The notes below the pieces were generated by a model. That model was not told where the DNA came from. It was given only the letters and a program-made list of their open reading frames with translations, and ran no database searches. Positions 21,140 to 34,360 of a DNA stretch of 64,000 nt are shown here, piece after piece. This stretch comes from Pochonia chlamydosporia 170. Its lineage: Eukaryota; Ascomycota; Sordariomycetes; Hypocreales; Clavicipitaceae. The DNA lies in assembly GCF_001653235.2 (NCBI RefSeq), contig NC_035796.1, positions 1,302,001-1,366,000 on the forward strand, in the 5' to 3' direction. The first letter of the stretch is position 1; each line of letters begins with the position of its first letter. The translations under genes and the position numbers were made by a program.

Positions 21140-22461
21140 GGCGGGTGTTTCATGTGTGGGTGTTCATGGCGTTTCGGTTTGTTCATCATTGATTGCATTG
21201 ATGTTTCGTTTGGGGATCAATATATCGGCGTGTCTTGGCTGCGTTGTGGTGGATTGTTAATCGCGTCTTGGGTGAGTAGATTGTAATAGAATGTGAAAAG
21301 AGTCTCATGGCTGAATTATGATTGAGAAGTCATTCAGAGGTGGGTGAAATGCAGCAGTGAAGCATGAGAACTTGGGAAATGTTGATGAAATCTTACTTCA
21401 AATTAACGGTGATGAAGAGTCAATGCTTGCCCTTGCATGGAGCCGGGGGATTAATATGGGATGTGCGGAAGACCCTGTGCCTGGTTTCAAGTTGGCAGCT
21501 TGGCGATTGAGACTAGACGATACGATGAAATAATTATCGAAAATTGTCAAGAAGGTTAAAGTTAGGAGGTAACTTAGTTTATTTACGTTTTCGTATATCG
21601 CGATGACATCAAACCCCCAGGAACGCGTACTGGTGGACCGTTCTAGAGCGAGGACATTGAGTAAGTTTGCCATGACAGATGGTCATGACCCGCAGCATTT
21701 GGAAGTGCAAGTTGACCACATGCAGACACGTTGTTCGCCTGTTCAATAAAATGTGGTGCTTGAATTCATACTTGAGTAATTTCACATCCCCTGCTCTGCC
21801 TTGCAGTTCCTGCTTTGAGGCACTGGACTGACAACGGCACATGCACGTGAACCTGCCACCGGCTCAAGTGCTTGACTAGTGCCACATGTTGGTGGCTGCA
21901 GACCAGACTGCGGACTGGAGAGCTCAACACTTGCGCGACCAACTGAACCGCGTCTCGCTCCTTGTACGTTGGCAACAATCCAAAAATAATTTGATCCCCC
22001 TCCAACAACCACAACATTCCCCCAGACTTTGACGACGTTACGACATATTTTGTACGACATTCGAGTCGCTGCACGCTCCAGCGGCAATCTGCAGCATCGC
22101 GACCTGATTTGGAAGTGCAGCAGCCAGCGACAACCCCTCGCTTCGCACCGCTCGAGATTGTGTTTCCGTTGTGTCGTCATTTCCATCCCCTGATTGACGG
22201 CAGATCAAGACGGCGCAAACCTGCAACTCCGCCTCGACAACCCGCGAACACATTACTCGCACCGAAAGTAGCATGTACCCGGGTCCTTGATGCATTCTTG
22301 GCCTCGGATTCTTTATATGTACCTGTCATAGACGATTGCCGTGGTTTCCGCTCGCAACCCCTAACCCGCACCTTGGCGAGGAACGCAACCGGGCGCATTA
22401 CGCGTAGAGACGCTCAGTCTTTAGGGGACCAGCCCAGGTCCCCGCAGACAAATTAGCAAAC
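21140..22461. other. Intergenic, TEN1 tail and kinesin promoter
   Basis: No gene is supported. A long plus-strand frame ending at 22456 just before the kinesin start contains no ATG and is not an upstream ORF. CA-rich and pyrimidine-rich DNA around 21950-22030 fits a promoter region. Confidence 0.5.
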
Positions 22462-25400
22462 ATGGCTCCGGGAGGTGGAGGAAATATTAAGGTGGTGGTG
22501 AGAGTGCGTCCGTTCAATGGCAGAGGTAAGTAAACTCGCCTCACATTGGTGGTGCCAAGCTCCCTTTCGGATGGAAAGGCGGCTACGGCCGACGGACGGA
22601 AGGCTAACTCGCGTTTAGAAATTGACCGAGGTTCGAAATGTATTGTCGAAATGAAGGAGAACCAAACCGTCCTTGCCATGCCAGACGGACACGGTGGCAA
22701 GGGCGCAAAGGATACCGGGGCAAAGACTTTTGCCTTCGATCGATCATATTGGTCCTTCAACAAGGAGGACTCGACTTACGCCGGCCAGTCGAACCTCTTC
22801 GATGATCTCGGAGCACCGCTTCTCGACAATGCCTTCCAAGGTTACAACAATTGTATCTTTGCCTATGGTCAAACAGGTTCAGGAAAATCTTACTCCATGA
22901 TGGGTTACGGCAAAGAAGTTGGTATTATTCCCAACATTTGCCAAGAAATGTTCAACCGAATAGACACCATCCAAGAAGACAAATCTACGAAATGCACCGT
23001 CGAAGTGTCATATCTCGAAATTTACAACGAACGCGTTCGAGATTTACTTAATCCCGCGACAAAGGGCAATCTGAAAGTGCGAGAGCATCCATCGACGGGT
23101 CCATATGTAGAAGACTTGGCGAAACTTGTTGTTGGCAGTTTTCAAGAAATCGAAAACTTGATGGACGAAGGAAACAAGGCCAGAACTGTCGCCGCTACCA
23201 ACATGAACGAAACGTCCAGTCGAAGTCACGCTGTTTTCACTCTGATGCTGACGCAAAAGAAGTATGACGCAGAGACCAAGATGGAAATGGAGAAGGTCGC
23301 CAAGATTAGTCTTGTCGATTTGGCAGGTTCGGAACGTGCAACGTCAACTGGTGCTACAGGTGCTCGATTGAAAGAAGGTGCTGAAATCAATCGATCTTTG
23401 TCAACACTAGGTCGAGTCATTGCTGCGTTGGCGGATTTGTCCACGGGAAAGAAAAAGAAGGGCGCAACTCAGGTTCCCTACCGTGATAGTGTTCTGACAT
23501 GGCTTTTGAAAGATTCCTTGGGTGGAAACAGCATGACGGCTATGATAGCAGCCATCAGTCCCGCCGACATCAACTATGACGAGACGCTCAGTACTTTGCG
23601 ATACGCGGACTCTGCCAAGAGAATCAAGAACCACGCTGTTATCAACGAAGACGCCAATGCCCGTATGATCAGAGAATTGAAGGAAGAACTTGCACTTCTG
23701 AGAAGCAAACTTGGCGGCGGTGTTCTTGGATCTGGTCAAGCCCCAATCCCTGGAGAACCAGTTTATGCTGAGGGAACACCTCTGGAGCAGCAGATGGTGT
23801 CAATCACTACCGCCGAAGGTGTCGTAAAGAAGGTATCCAAGGCGGAAATCGCCGAACAGCTCAGCCAGAGCGAGAAGCTGCTCTCCGATTTGAACCAGAC
23901 CTGGGAGCAGAAGCTTCAAAAGACAGAAGAGATTCACAAGGAGAGAGAGGCGGCATTGGAAGAACTCGGCATCAGTATCGAAAAAGGTTTTGTCGGGCTA
24001 CACACGCCGAAGAAAATGCCCCATCTTGTCAACTTGTCGGACGACCCTCTTCTTGCCGAATGTCTTGTTTACAATCTGAAACCTGGAACTACAACCGTTG
24101 GCAATGTTGACACGAATGCCGACCACCAGGCCAACATCCGGCTTAATGGAACGAGAATTCTCCATGATCACTGTAAATTCGAAAACAATGCAGATGGAAC
24201 TGTCGTCGTGGTTCCCACTGACGGCGCGTCAGTCATGGTGAACGGCAAGAGGATAACGGAGCCTAAGCAGCTTCACTCTGGATACCGAGTCATCTTAGGC
24301 GATTTTCATATTTTCCGATTCAATCACCCGATGGAAGCGAGGGCTGAAAGAGCAGAGGTTGGGCAAAGTCTGCTTCGTCAATCCATCACGGCCAGTCAAC
24401 TGCAGGCTTTGGATCGAACACCATCCCCTCGACCCGGCCACGAGAGGTCAATGAGTAGGGTTTCAGACTTTGGCGACTCTCGACCAGAATCGCCAGCTCC
24501 CTTTTTGCGAAATGGGAGAGAATCAGATTGGTCACTCGCCCGTCGAGAGGCTGCGGGTGCTATCCTCGGCACGGAGCAAAACTTTACCAGTCTGACAGAT
24601 GAAGAACTCAATGCTTTGTTCGAAGATGTACAGAGGGCCCGAGCCGAACGTGTTAACGGACGTGAAGACGGCGAGGACACCGAGTCAGTCACTTCATATC
24701 AGCTGCGTGAAAAGTACATGTCTACTGGAACCATTGACAACTTTTCGCTTGACACAGCATTGACGATGCCCTCAACACCAAAGCAAGGCGAACAAGAGGA
24801 TCGCTTGAAAGAAACTCGAGAGGAACTGCAAAGCCAGCTGGACAAGCAGAAGGAAGAGTTTCAAGAAAAGCTCAAGAGTGCAGAAGCGGCCAACGTCGAA
24901 GTTGAAGAGATTAGGAAGGAAAAGGCGAAGATGGAAGCTGCTCTTCTTGAGCTGAAGGAGGACATGCAGAAGCAACTTAATCTGCAACGGAAACAGTACG
25001 AGGAAAAGATTGACAAGATGGACCCTCTCAAGCGACCCAAAGCGAATCCAAAGTTGTCAGAAGAAGAGATTGAGCAAGCAAGAAAGGTTATCAAAGTCTG
25101 GCGCGGTCGTCATTTTGTCAAAATGGCCGAAACTGTGCTTCAGAATGCTGCAGTGCTGAAGGAGGCTCAGATCATGAGTAACGAGCTGGATGAGAATGTT
25201 GTGTTCCAATTCACCGTTGTGGATATAGGACACGCTCTCTGCTCTTCTTACGACATGGTTCTCAATGGATTGACTGGCGAAGGAGAGGATCCTGCACTGG
25301 AGGAGAGCCAGAAACCCTGCATTGGCGTTCGCGTCGTTGATTATAAGAACAGCGTTGTTCACCTCTGGAGCCTGGAGAAGCTGCATGACCGCGTTCGTCA

Positions 25401-27735
25401 GATGCGGCAGATGCATCAGTACCTCGACCAGCCAGAATACGCACAGCACTTGAGTCTTGACAATCCATTTGTGGAGACTTGCATGCCGTCATATACACTT
25501 GTGGGAGAAGTTGACGTTCCGCTGAGAGCTGTATTCGAGAGCCGCGTCCAAGATTTCTCTCTCGATGTCCTGTCGCCTTATACCTCGCACGCCATCGGCA
25601 TAGTCAAGTTGTCTCTGGAGCCTTCTCATGCACGGGCACCGACAAACACCTTGAAATTTAATGTCGTCATGCATGAGCTCTTGGGGTTCGCCGAGCGAGA
25701 AGGAACAGAAGTCCATGCTCAGCTCTTCATCCCTGGCGTGTCAGAGGAGGATGGGGTCACCACAACACAAATGATAAGCGACTTTGACGAAGGCCCGATT
25801 CGATTTGAAAGTGTCCACAATATGAGTGTATCTCTCTTTGCGCCTCAAGACGTTACGCTACGGGCTGCCATCTTTGCCAAAGTCTCAACCATGCACTTAG
25901 ATAAGCTCCTTAGTTGGGACGACATGAGAGATGCTGGACCAATGCGTGATGGTTCAAAGGGATCGCGCATCAACGAGTCACAATTTTTCACCCAAGAAAA
26001 GCACGACCTTCTTTCCCGGATTCAGATTATGGAGTTGAACGAGAATGGCGAATATCAGCCCGTGGAAGTGAGTCAGACAAGTGAGTTGGACACTGGCACC
26101 TTCCAGCTGCATCAAGGTTTACAACGCCGAATTGGAATAAACATCTCCCATAGCTCGGGAGATGCTTTACCTTGGGGCGATGTTACCGCAGTGCGCGTTG
26201 GCAAAGTACGACTTGTCGATTCAGCAGGCAAGACTCCAGACATGGGCACCCACGAGCCTGATGTCGCTTTGAAGCTTGCTTCAAATCCTATTTTCCGGGA
26301 AAACCCCAACGGCACACGGAGCATCACCATGTACGCTCAGTGGGACTCGAGTTTGCATAATTCACTCTTACTAGACAGAGTAACCGCGGATAAGTACCGC
26401 GTGCAAATGACGATACACTGGGAGATTAGCTCCGAGAAGTTGGCGGAACCAATGAAGTTTGTCCAAAAGGTGTGCGTGCAGATCTTGTCACGAACATTTG
26501 TGCGTCAAACATCCGTGTTCTCGTCTCTGTGGCAGAACGTGAGGTTTGTACGTTCATCGACTGGCATTTTCACTCTCACCATGCGACCTGCTCCCATAAA
26601 GAGAGTTGGTGACTTGTGGCGAATGAACAGTCAACATGATTATGTCAAGGGTGAAGAGAATCTGACGAGCTGGGCTCCCCGTGGCGTCTCCCTCGTGAGT
26701 GACTTTATTATGGCACGCAAGAAGAGAAGACGGGTAGCCGAGATTGGCGCGGTGCAAACGACGCTTCAAAGATTGGGAGTCGACATTACCACTGTTCGGC
26801 CTGCAGAACCGGAACCAGAGCCAGAACCGCTTCCTGAGGTGAAGGCAATCGTGCCAGATGACGATGACGACCTCTTAAATGACACCCCAGACACATCCCA
26901 AGCACCGTCCATCGATGAAGAGCTCGACGACGAGGACCAGGGCGAGGAAACAATAAAGGTTGAACCCCAAGATGAAGCTCCATCAGACACAGCTGCTGCC
27001 CCCGAGGAAGCACAAAACCCCCCTGAATCCGAGTACAACGACCACCAAACTGAGCTACTCGAAAAGTCAATAAAGCTATGGACAAAATATCCCGACCCGC
27101 TGTCCAGCATCCTCAGCCCAGCCAACACCGCTCCTCCAACAAACGGCATCGCCCCCGAGTCCTCCCTCCCACCCAGCCTCATCACCACCATCATCCGCGT
27201 CCCCAAAAACCCCAAAGTCCTCAAGGGCGGCTACCTCCTCGTCCCCAACAACGATTCCACCCGCTGGGTCAAGCGGTTCGTCGAACTGCGCCGCCCATAC
27301 CTCCACATCCACTCCGCGTCAGACGGCGACGAAATCGCCCTCGTCAGCCTACGCAACTCCCGCGTCGACAGCCAACCCGGCGTCCTGGGCCTCCTCCACG
27401 GGCCAGACGACTACGACGGGCCACAAAACAACTCCAGCCCAGACTTCACACCCGGTCACCGCCGCACGGCCTCCGGCCGCGTGATTTCCACCATATGGAC
27501 CGGCACGGGCGGCAGTTCCTCCAGCAGTCAGGGCCAGGGCCTACAACGCCTCAGCGAGCGCATGCAAGCAGCCGTGTTTGCCATCTACGGCACAGACAAC
27601 ACGTGGCTATTCGCTGCTCGTAGTGAACGCGAGAAAATGGACTGGATATTCCGCATCGACCAGACATACCTGTCTAATACGGAGAGCACCAACAACAGCG
27701 GCATCATGAGCCCTGACCGAGGGAGCGAATACTAG
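22462..27735 (+). CDS. uncA: Kinesin-3 motor (UNC-104/KIF1A type)
   Basis: Plus-end microtubule motor for vesicle and endosome transport, a UNC-104/KIF1A orthologue known as UncA in Aspergillus. Exon 1 (22462-22525) encodes MAPGGGGNIKVVVRVRPFNG, and exon 2 runs 22619-27735, giving 1726 residues. The motor domain covers about 1-370 with P-loop GQTGSGKS at about 105-112, switch I NETSSRSH, and switch II DLAGSE from about 255. A neck coiled coil is followed by a forkhead-associated domain (about 490-600, TTVGNVDTNADHQANI). Coiled coil and KIF1B/DUF3694 regions come next. A C-terminal pleckstrin-homology domain (about 1550-1700, LKGGYLLVPN to MDWIFRIDQTY) binds membrane lipid. A disordered acidic linker with EPEPEPEPLPE and DDDDDLL precedes it. 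The domain order and length are canonical for kinesin-3. Confidence 0.97.
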
Positions 27736-30700
27736 CCTCTAGCCTCCCCCTTCTTCACGACCTTGACGTACCGTTAATAATTGGGAAAGCACCGTCGATT
27801 CATTTTTGTTTTAAACAAGCCATTTTCATTTGTTCACTTTGTGTTTTCTTGTTTTTCGCGCATTCACGCAGACTTTTACTGGCGGCTTAGATGACCAAAC
27901 TTAGATTATACCCCCGAATGGTGGATGGAAAAAGAAGGGAATGCAAAAAGATTTACGGAAAGTCATTTTTGATGAGGAGGGATTAAAGACAGATGGATAG
28001 TTTGGGCTTTGGATATCGTTAAGTTTGTAGGATGACTAGGGAATAGATGAATTTTTTTATTTCTACACCTTGGATTGACGTAATGTTCAAGAATTGTAAT
28101 TTTCTGTGGTTAATTGCTTCATGGCAGTGGGTTTCTACGGAAGTGTCCTGTGGAGTGTTGCTTTGAAATGAGACATTGCACTCTCCAGACTGTCGGGCCG
28201 GTATCCTTGCTTTGCAATGGATGTGGAAAATGAGACCAAGGCTAGCAGACCAAAATAACCACCTTGCTAGGGGTTGGATGAAGACCGGGTCAGGACGGGG
28301 CTGCCGCTGTCTTTGTCCACTTTCTCCGTTTTATGAGCAAGGGATGCAATAGGTTACAAGAGGGGAATGGCCGAACTTCCTAGGGGTGCGCCGTGGTACT
28401 GGGAACGTCCGTCGGATGAATGAAGGAAAGGATATTTGATGGGTTGTACAGGCGAAGGGAGTTAGTTGTAGGCAATGGCCTTGCGACAATCTGGAATATC
28501 TTTCAGTAGAAATGCCACAAAATACTGAGTTTCCGCTCAACTTCGACATCCCGGGCAAAGGGCCAAGTAGAGCACTGCTATGAATATGCGCACAGGCAAC
28601 GTAGACGTCCCGAGAAATTGCGGTCATGAGAGGATGGCTGTTTCTTTCACGGGAAGAGTTCGATGGGCCATGCAGCCATACCACCTGCAGGAAGTTAGCT
28701 GGGGTTGAACGGAGCAAGTGAAAACCGGGCAACATCGTTTGGTTCGCAAAGACATCTGACACACCAAATTCACAGGGACGGCACCGCCAGAATGGGACCA
28801 GATCCAGCACTGTGCGTTTCCCAATGCATGACTTGTCATCTTGACCATGGACCTGCGCACTGGCTTCTTCAGCAACCCAGAACCATGGCGTGAGCAATGA
28901 CAATCGACAGCGCTAGCGAGCCATGCTGCAGCAGAGCGCGCAGACCGCACCATGGTCTAGTCAACCCAGGAGCCTGTATGGCAGACAAATCCTCAGCAGG
29001 AACGGAAGCTGTGAGTTCGTGGTGGTTGGAAATCACAAACATGCGACTATGTTGTTTTGCGTACTCGAAACACAAGCCAAAGACACTAGCAGGGGCCAGA
29101 GGCTTGAGTTTGCCAGACGCTGGCGCCATGCTCCCTGCAGTTCGGTCGCGGCCTGAGCTTCTGAACCAGAACCAAATTGTCGGGTCAGTCATCCACCAGG
29201 ATGTCGTACCGGGGTCAAACGGTAGCTGTTCGATTGACGATTGAGGTGGCTGTGTGACGGTATCGGCGCTATTGCTTGGAGCGAGGTGAGACAGGAACCC
29301 TGGAGAAACGACGCCTTGGTTGCCTTGTGCTGACCTGAATTTGCGCCATTTCGTGGCCATTGTGATTTGAGGCAATGAAGAAGAATCAGGAGAACCAACC
29401 ACGTTTAGGCGGCACAGAAGCTTGCAGGTTGGTGAAGATAATTCACGTCTGTTGGCTGGAAAATAATCAAGGACGTGGCTGCGGACGCCAAACAGCCACC
29501 AGGCATCCACAATGAGCTGCATCAAACGTCGAAAATGACAGGTCGGACGACATGCGTTTGGGTTGCATCGCAGACTGGCGAGGGAATAGCTTCAAACTCA
29601 CATGCCTGACATATTGAACTATTGGAAAACACATTTCCGTCCACTTGAAAAAAGAAAATGAAGTTGAAGAAAGTGATTACCTCAAGGCAGCTCTTTCCAT
29701 GGCCAAGACGTGGGCTGGTTCTTTCCTTCAATCACATTCAACCCTCACATCGGGGGATGGGTTGCCACGAAGTTGAGGTTAGGCCGGCCCTCGCTCTTGC
29801 CGTAACACCGAGTTGTAATTACTCTCAATCCTGTCAAGTTGCAATTTTCCGGTATAATACTCTCCTGGGGACGCGATTTAGCCGAGGCGGGAAAGAGCTT
29901 CCTGGCCAGGGTGTCCTTGCCTTGGTTGGTTTGCTTTGTTGTGCCTTCCCATGGTTTGGTTTTTGCGTTCTGCGCTCTGCGCTCTGCATTTATCATTTGA
30001 ATTTTACTATCAATTTGCAGATGCAGAAATGATGTGCTCCGTTCTTCAGATTATTACGACACCTCCTACTCCTAATCTTCGCAGCTCTCCAAGCTTCCGT
30101 AGAAACCGCCCTCTGTCTACATCAAGCCATCCCGTTGCAGCCATAAAGAGCAGCCATGAAGAAGCTCCAGTCTAGTGCAGCCCGTCCCCTGGATGTCTCC
30201 CCAGGAACTCGGAAACTCCAATTGCCGGCCGGAATCCGTCTTTTGGCGTTGTCTTACCAGTCTCCCGGTAAGACACTGAAGTGAAGTCTGATCCTCAGGA
30301 GAGACGTTTGCATGGTGGGAAATTCTTGACAAAGTTTAGGTTTTACTTCCAGCTGGTGATTGATATCTAGCCTTCACTCCACAAAATGTCTCAAACATTA
30401 GTTACACAGCATCTCATCTCCCACTTAATTTAATCTACCCAGTGTGCCGCCGTGGTATGACAACTTCAAAGGTTGACAGTTGAGACAATGTCGTTCGTTC
30501 AGCTCACGTTCTTGTGCTCCGTACCACCGCCAGCAACGTCGGAACGTAACTCCAGAAATACATTCAGGAAAACCTTGGGTTATTACCAACCAGAAAGGGC
30601 ATCGGGCGGGGAAAAAGCAATGAGCAAGAACCACACTTTACCTTGTTGAACTCCACTAGTAAGAAGCACCAGGACAGAATAATGCGCATCCCGCGAGTCT

Positions 30701-32039
30701 CGGCTGGAAAGTAACCACGCCTGCATGCCGGTGAGACAACTTCGGCTGCGTGATCCTCGAGTAGCTCCCAGTAGCACGAAACTTCAACAGCGCGTAACCA
30801 GCCTTAGAACACCCGACCCAGACGGTCGGGAACCGGTCTCCCAATGGTCTCTGAGGAGGTCGTGACTTACCCAAGGCGAGTTGTCTCTCCTTGTCCAGTA
30901 ATCAGCGCAACTGTGGCCAGGAGCTCAGCAATGCACATCTTACTCATTCCTCATCGTCACAATGCCGTGTCCAAGGGTCAGGCCATCTCGGATCCTGGTT
31001 GTTTGGCCAGGATCCCCCGTCCACCCGCCCCGCTGTCACCTCCATCTGTGAGAGATTAGCTGAACCAACTTATCGGGTCCAAAAGGCCCCAAATCTCCAA
31101 GTCAGAGGCAGAGCTAGCCGCGGGGCGTTCAGCCAGGCAGTAGTGAAATGGGGCAATGGTTTCCAGTGAAGAGAAAAAAGGAAATCCCGAGCAAGTTACC
31201 CGAGTTACTCATCGTGTCTGGTCTGGTCCATACATAATTGCGGGCATGGACAGTTACTCCTCCGACATATAGGACCAAGTCTTCACTGAGAATCATACAT
31301 ATCTCACCACGACAATACAAACGAACCATCGATCCAATTCACAAAATTCTTGGTGCTGCTCCCGACCTGCATGTACCACATCTGGCGTTGGCTAGCATTC
31401 ACAGCCGAATCGTCTATGCATCAAGTGGCACAGTGGTCATACATCAGCCAGACAAGCTCCAATCTCAATTCACTCCAAGCCCATCGAGCAGAGCTAAACC
31501 GCGAAATTCGAATCTATCATCTCTCTATCACGGTGGACGATTCAGGTAATTAGTGTTCACGTATCTTGGCTGGCAACTTCCAGCCAATGTAATTGACCAG
31601 CAAAGGACCGTACTTTAAAGTTGCCTTGCCAGCCCCTTTCGATCTGGACGGGATTTTCTCTGAACTTCGCCAAATTATATAACGACTCACACCGACGAAA
31701 CATGGTTGTACATATGTGCCGACAGTTTGAACTACTCTGACCTACCCAGCTTAGTCGCTTTGGGCGGTTGAATAGTTTTCCTGTTTCCCTGTTTTAGGGT
31801 TACCTCCGAAAGCAGACTACTGGTTGTGTTGCCACTTGTTTGACACCGGTTCGTCGCTCGCCACTCTAGCTTTGTTTCATTGCCAACGAGGTTCGAAGGC
31901 TTCAGCCAAACAGTTTTCAATAATATCTAACCCAGCCAGATACATTACGCTCACTGAGAAACCCCAATTCTATCCCCGAGCAAACTGCTTGCGGCCGAGG
32001 GACACATTTAAATTAGGTCAAGGAAACCCTACAGATATA
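27736..32039. other. 4.3-kb gene-poor interval
   Basis: No gene with a recognised domain is present. The only sizeable ATG-started frames are on the minus strand near 28.3-29.5 kb, and the best of them is listed separately as doubtful. The left 400 bp is the kinesin 3' flank, with T-rich runs. The right end holds the promoter of the methyltransferase. Confidence 0.5.
28869..29522 (-). CDS. Doubtful 217-residue ORF, unknown
   Basis: This is the longest frame in a 4.3-kb interval. It opens with an ATG at 29522, or at 29360 for a 162-residue version starting MATKWRKFRSAQG. It has no recognised domain. A Trp-rich patch (TSWWMTDPTIWFWFRSSG) and a hydrophobic tail (HGSLALSIVIAHAMVLGC) are visible. 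Composition is not clearly coding, and there is no family support. It could be a lineage-specific gene, part of an unspliced transcript or chance. Confidence 0.2.
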   Translation of the reverse strand: MQLIVDAWWLFGVRSHVLDYFPANRRELSSPTCKLLCRLNVVGSPDSSSLPQITMATKWRKFRSAQGNQGVVSPGFLSHLAPSNSADTVTQPPQSSIEQLPFDPGTTSWWMTDPTIWFWFRSSGRDRTAGSMAPASGKLKPLAPASVFGLCFEYAKQHSRMFVISNHHELTASVPAEDLSAIQAPGLTRPWCGLRALLQHGSLALSIVIAHAMVLGC

Positions 32040-33507
32040 ATGGTTGGCCAGGAAGGTAGTGAAAGCGGCCACGATGGATCATCGAATTCAAATCTTCAAA
32101 ATTTTCAATTCACATTCAACTTTATCCCAGGGACCAACGGCTTCATAGAACCCGATGTAAGTAAGAGCTTGACAGTGAATTAGATCGTCAACCAATTGCT
32201 CACAATTGCTAATTTTGAAATTTTTCTTTCGGTAGCCAGCTATACAGGACAGGTATGTTAGGACAGTGACATCCAATCCCCATAGCACGAGTTGCTCTGT
32301 ATGGTTCGATGTGCTAAGACATTGTTCATCTCAAGAGAAAGGTCCGAGTCCCTGTCAGATAGTGTGCAGAACTTTCCCGAAGAATTCGGGCGCACCTACC
32401 ATGCTTATCGAGCAGGTTGTACGTATTTCTCACCTTTGATATTTTATGTTGTTTGATTGCAAAACTCTCAGACGAGAGTCTTACGAAAGTAACTAACACC
32501 TTTTGATAGCATATGCTTTCCCAAACGACGTTCCTGAACGCGATCGGCTTGCACTACAAAATGATGCGCTACTAAAGCTCTTTGACGGGAGACTATTCTT
32601 CTCCCCTCTGAGTCAAACGAACCCGCCGCGACATATCCTCGATGTAGCGACGGGACTCGGTGACTGGGCCATACAGATGGGCGACTTGTTTCCAACCGCG
32701 GAGGTCGTTGGCACTGATTTGTCACCCATTCAACCCGACCACGTGCCTCCTAATGTGAATTTCTATGTCGAAGATTCGTAAGTGGCGATGCTAGAACTCC
32801 TTGAAAGGTCTACAACGTTGAACGTCGGCTAACTCTGCACGAATCCATCACTTTTCAGATCCGATCCTTGGGATTATTCGCACAAGTTCGACTTCATTCA
32901 CACTCGAGTTACAGGTGGATGCTGGGCGGATTTCGAAAAGGACATTGTTCGGCAGGCTTTTGATGCCCTGGAACCCGGAGGGTATCTCGAGTCCCAGGAG
33001 TTTGATAGTGTCTTGGGAAGCGATGATGGCACCTTACCCGTTGACGGCGCCTTCGTGCGGTGGATGAACGACATCACAATAGCCAGCGAGAAGTGCAATC
33101 GCCCATCCATCACTGGCGCACTGACGAAGGAGGCTTACGAGCGGGTCGGTTTCGTTGATGTTCAACAGATTATCTTCAAGATCCCCAGTAACGGCTGGGC
33201 AAAGGATGAGCATTTAAAGGAAGTTGGCAAGTTGTGGGAGCGGAACCTCCTCTCCGGCGTGAGTGGGTTTTCCTTGAGTCTATTTCATAGGGTGTTCAAT
33301 AGGAGCCCAGCAGAAGTGGAGGTAAGTTGAGTCTCGCTGATTCAGGCAATTTCTGGCCCCTGAGACCATGTAATCCGATGCCCCCCTAACTATTAACAGG
33401 TGTCTTTGGTTGATGTGCGGCGCGAGATCTCGGACCCTCGAATACACGCCTGGATGCCGGTTTACGTGGTATGGGGTAGAAAGCCACATCCTGGGGAGAT
33501 GGTTTAG
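32040..33507 (+). CDS. LaeA-like SAM-dependent methyltransferase
   Basis: Class I methyltransferase of the fungal LaeA-like family, many members of which are annotated from similarity to the secondary-metabolism regulator LaeA. The best model uses exons 32040-32156, 32286-32418, 32510-32777, 32859-33321 and 33400-33507, in phase, for 362 residues. The family opening (NFPEEFGRTYHAYRAGSY) precedes the SAM-binding motif I ILDVATGLGDW at about 126-136. The acidic loop VGTDLSP follows, then post-motif segments HTRVTGGCW and LEPGGYLESQEF. The C-terminus (MPVYVVWGRKP) is complete. The first exon and its junction are the weakest part of the model; an extra micro-exon would need an intron of only 33 bases and was dropped. 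There is no biosynthetic backbone gene nearby, so this is unlikely to be LaeA itself, more likely a paralogue of unknown substrate. Confidence 0.85.
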
Positions 33508-34360
33508 CAAGAATGGTAACAAAAAGTATGCTGCTATTCGGTTTCTTGCCCTTTCATAGCCACGAGTGGAAGAGAGCGAATATTTGTGACAACACTTTTG
33601 TGTAATGATATTACATACGGGCGGTGCGTTTGCATTCGGGCACCAGGAAGCAATGCTCTGGAAAATGAATGGTTGGATATGGAAAAAGCATAGCAAACCG
33701 GTGTTGGGTAAGAGTCTTGAAATTCTTCATAAGCATCGTGACTTTCAAGAGGCCAAATGAAAGCATTAGTCATGTCCTGTCTTATACCCATCTTTACTCA
33801 ACGTACATGATGAATTTTTAGTCAACACAGAACACATGTGCGCAAAAGGGGATTCTCAAGGGTGAACTCCTCGACTTACGCTCGACATGTAAGATCACTC
33901 TGTGCCTTTCTCGTAGTACCTGGAGGACAGGTATTTATTCCATGTATTCTGGTACGGAATATTTATTGATATCGACTCCAGGGCTTTCTGTCAACTGACC
34001 ATGTGCCGAACCGGACGAAATGAGTGATTGAGACTCGGTCTATTAGAAGATGTTGATTATTGGCATTTGAGCCTGAAAATATCGAACTTTACGAAATACA
34101 CTTGGGAAGATGTGATACAGTGCCTCGGGGTCGTCACATTGAACCAGACTGTCTCATTCCCGTTCGTGGCTTACACTGACATCAATGTCGTGTGCCATGC
34201 CGACCCAGCAACACCAATCATGTCCCGGCCCCGCTTCCGCTTCTTCACACCTGAGAAGCTAAGCTTAGACCTACCAAGCTCATCGTCTAGATAAACTGCC
34301 ACCTTCACCTCACCTCTCCCTCGCCAGAGACACCATTGCTCCCAGCTGGGTCAATTCGTG
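33508..34360. other. Intergenic, no gene seen
   Basis: This spacer holds the methyltransferase 3' flank and the OMA1 promoter. Short frames near 33534-33791 and 34028-34294 have no domain. Confidence 0.5.

Noticed and set aside
22109..22456. Apparent upstream ORF before the kinesin gene
   Set aside because: The frame has no ATG; it opens only at a TTG, so it is not an upstream ORF.
28331..28903. 190-codon minus-strand frame
   Set aside because: There is no domain, and Cys/Ser/Pro-rich composition typical of chance frames; it overlaps the other doubtful frame nearby.
32236..32252. 17-bp micro-exon in the methyltransferase gene
   Set aside because: It would need a following intron of only 33 nt, shorter than any other intron here; a single 129-nt intron keeps the frame.
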